Of a stretch of 5,107 bases of DNA, positions 3,927-5,107 are shown one piece after another (position 1 is the first letter of the stretch; the number at the start of each line of letters is the position of its first letter). The position numbers and the translations under genes are program-made. The DNA is from DATEVL01 sp035281845 (GTDB taxonomy: Bacteria; Chloroflexota; Anaerolineae; Anaerolineales; E44-bin32). Below the pieces are notes generated by a model. It made no database searches. It was not told the origin of the DNA and saw only the letters and a list, made by a program, of their open reading frames with translations. The stretch spans positions 1-5,107 of the forward strand of contig DATEVL010000088.1 in the NCBI GenBank assembly GCA_035281845.1. The letters are read 5' to 3'.

Positions 3927-5107
3927 GTCCCGCCGCTGCCTGGGCCCGGCGCAACAACTCACCCCGGCGGGCGTGGTAGGCCTCAGCGTCAATCGCCCCG
4001 GCGGCGAACTCGTTGTCGAGCGAGGCGATCGCCCACAGGAGAGCCTCGTCTCCAGGCGCCGCCGGCGGGGAGGAAGCCGGGCGGCGCTTCGGGCGGAACC
4101 AGATCAACCCGGCCGTCACCAGCCCCAACGCCAGCGCGGCTGCGCCAAGGCCGATCGGGCCCGCCGCGGCGATGCCAGAAGGACCTGCGACGGCACGGCC
4201 GCGGAGAGTAAAGGTGACCTCACTGCCCGCCGGCACGGCGCCGAGCTCGTAGGTGTGCAGCGATGCTCCCGCCACTTCGCGTGAGCCCATGTCCTGGATC
4301 CCGTCTCCCGAGACCGACGGACCGCCCTCCGGCACCATCGCGACCACGGCCTCGACCGGATACTCCGCCCGGCGGTCGAATTCCAGCCGCCGATCGTAGG
4401 GCAGGTTGTAACTGAAGACCAGCTGGCTGGTGTTCTCCCCCGGCACAAGCTCTCGCCGGTCGCGGAATCCGCCGTTCGTCAGCTCGAACCGATCCCCGAT
4501 CGCGCCCCCGTCCAGGGCGAGGCCGGAGGCGCCCTGAGGTAGGCTGACCTCCAGTGCGCCGCGATCCCCGTCATAGACCGTGCGATCGCCCAGATTCGAG
4601 AGCAGCCACAGCTCGACGACTTGGGCCACCCCCTCGGCCGGGAAATCGAAAAGCAGGTGCATCCGGCTAACCCGTACGGCATCGGTATCGGCCGTCGTCT
4701 CGTACAGGCGCAACGGGAGTTCGAGGATATCGGACTCGAGAGGCAGCTCGCCGATCTCGCTGGCATAGAGAACTCCCCCGTAATCCGTGGTGACGACGTA
4801 GACCCGCCCGGTGGCCCGCTCGAGCCCCTCGAAGGCAAACGAGCCGTCGGCCCCGACCGTCCCGGACTGGGTGGAGATTTCGCTGTCCCCGTCAAAACCG
4901 TGAAGGGTGACTTCCAGCCCGCGCGGTACGGGAGAGCCGGTCGACCCGTTCTGTACGCTCCCGACCACCCGGCCTAGGGCCGCGAAAGATGTCGGCGCTG
5001 CGACCGGCGTCCCCTCGGCGGGCGTCGGAGTTGTCTCATCGGCAAGAGGTGTCGCTGCCAAAGGCGTCGTCGCCTCGGCCCCGGCCACGGCCGCGCTGGG
5101 CAAGCCG
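3919..5107 (-). CDS. membrane-anchored protein with Ig/carboxypeptidase-regulatory-like domain, 5' truncated, coupled to ccmA
   Basis: The frame is open to the right window edge; about 394 residues are visible from a TTG at 5103 that is probably internal. The first visible residues (GLPSAAVAGAEA) look like the end of a Sec signal peptide. Next come a Thr/Pro/Ala-rich linker with TPLA-type repeats (about 13-40), a beta-sandwich resembling carboxypeptidase regulatory-like domains (about 44-130: GRVVGSVQN, TVGADGSFAFEGL, RVYVVTTDYGGVLYAS), then a second beta-rich extracytoplasmic region (about 140-305). One membrane helix spans about 314-336, stopped by RPKRRP, and a cytoplasmic tail (DEALLWAIASLDNEFAAGAIDAEAYHARRGELL) completes it. 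That tail resembles the short acidic-helix/basic-helix motif seen near SHOCT and CcmI-type proteins. The gene ends in TGA at 3921-3919, overlapping ccmA. Neither a zinc site nor a CXXCH heme motif is visible. It may be an uncharacterised System I accessory. The domain calls are by eye. Confidence 0.85.
   Translation of the reverse strand, partial: GLPSAAVAGAEATTPLAATPLADETTPTPAEGTPVAAPTSFAALGRVVGSVQNGSTGSPVPRGLEVTLHGFDGDSEISTQSGTVGADGSFAFEGLERATGRVYVVTTDYGGVLYASEIGELPLESDILELPLRLYETTADTDAVRVSRMHLLFDFPAEGVAQVVELWLLSNLGDRTVYDGDRGALEVSLPQGASGLALDGGAIGDRFELTNGGFRDRRELVPGENTSQLVFSYNLPYDRRLEFDRRAEYPVEAVVAMVPEGGPSVSGDGIQDMGSREVAGASLHTYELGAVPAGSEVTFTLRGRAVAGPSGIAAAGPIGLGAAALALGLVTAGLIWFRPKRRPASSPPAAPGDEALLWAIASLDNEFAAGAIDAEAYHARRGELLRRAQAAAGRD

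Noticed and set aside
3927..3992. Longer CcmA start at TTG 3992
   Set aside because: The extra 22 residues overlap the previous gene, do not look like CcmA, and the family normally begins at the MIEV-like segment encoded from GTG 3926.
3363..4211. Plus-strand open frame of 282 codons
   Set aside because: It is antisense to ccmA and the end of the first gene; the product is Arg/Pro/Gln rich without domain features.

Overview
The window is about 5.1 kb of GC-rich DNA, roughly two-thirds G+C by eye. Every gene I can support lies on the minus strand, so the genes read from right to left. The core is a cytochrome c maturation (System I) heme-handling block, ccmA-ccmB-ccmC-ccmD. No rRNA, tRNA or taxonomic marker is present. 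The protein style, the high GC, the family of TIM-barrel protein at the left end and the interspersed palindromic repeats suggest a Chloroflexota (Anaerolineae-like) or other environmental bacterium. That assignment is inference.

Layout in transcription order: (1) positions 5107-3919 hold a 5'-truncated, apparently exported and membrane-anchored protein. It has an Ig/carboxypeptidase-regulatory-like beta domain, one C-terminal membrane helix and a short cytoplasmic tail that resembles tails seen in cytochrome c biogenesis proteins. (2) ccmA (3926-3210) overlaps that gene by 8 nt. (3) ccmB (3217-2510) overlaps ccmA by 8 nt. (4) A 192-nt spacer carries a ~100-nt composite inverted repeat. (5) ccmC (2317-1619). 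(6) A 55-codon ccmD-like gene (1584-1417). (7) A 28-bp near-perfect palindrome (1393-1420) that contains the ccmD stop codon. (8) A small dual-specificity/tyrosine phosphatase-like gene (1381-956). (9) A 152-nt spacer. (10) The 5' part of a TIM-barrel, glycoside-hydrolase-like protein (803 to beyond position 1).

CcmA and CcmB should form the ABC transporter that works with CcmC (heme binding through its WWD segment) and CcmD to load heme onto CcmE and release holo-CcmE. CcmE, CcmF, CcmG and CcmH are not in the window. After ccmD the next gene is a phosphatase, so the remaining System I genes must lie to the right of the window or elsewhere in the genome. The first gene is probably co-translated with ccmA and may be an uncharacterised accessory of the pathway.

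The most unusual signal is in the ccmB-ccmC spacer. A 13-nt stretch of the inverted-repeat element recurs exactly as the Shine-Dalgarno and start region of ccmC. One hairpin arm of the element could therefore pair either with its own partner arm or with the ccmC ribosome-binding site. GATC and CGATCG are also clearly over-represented across the window.
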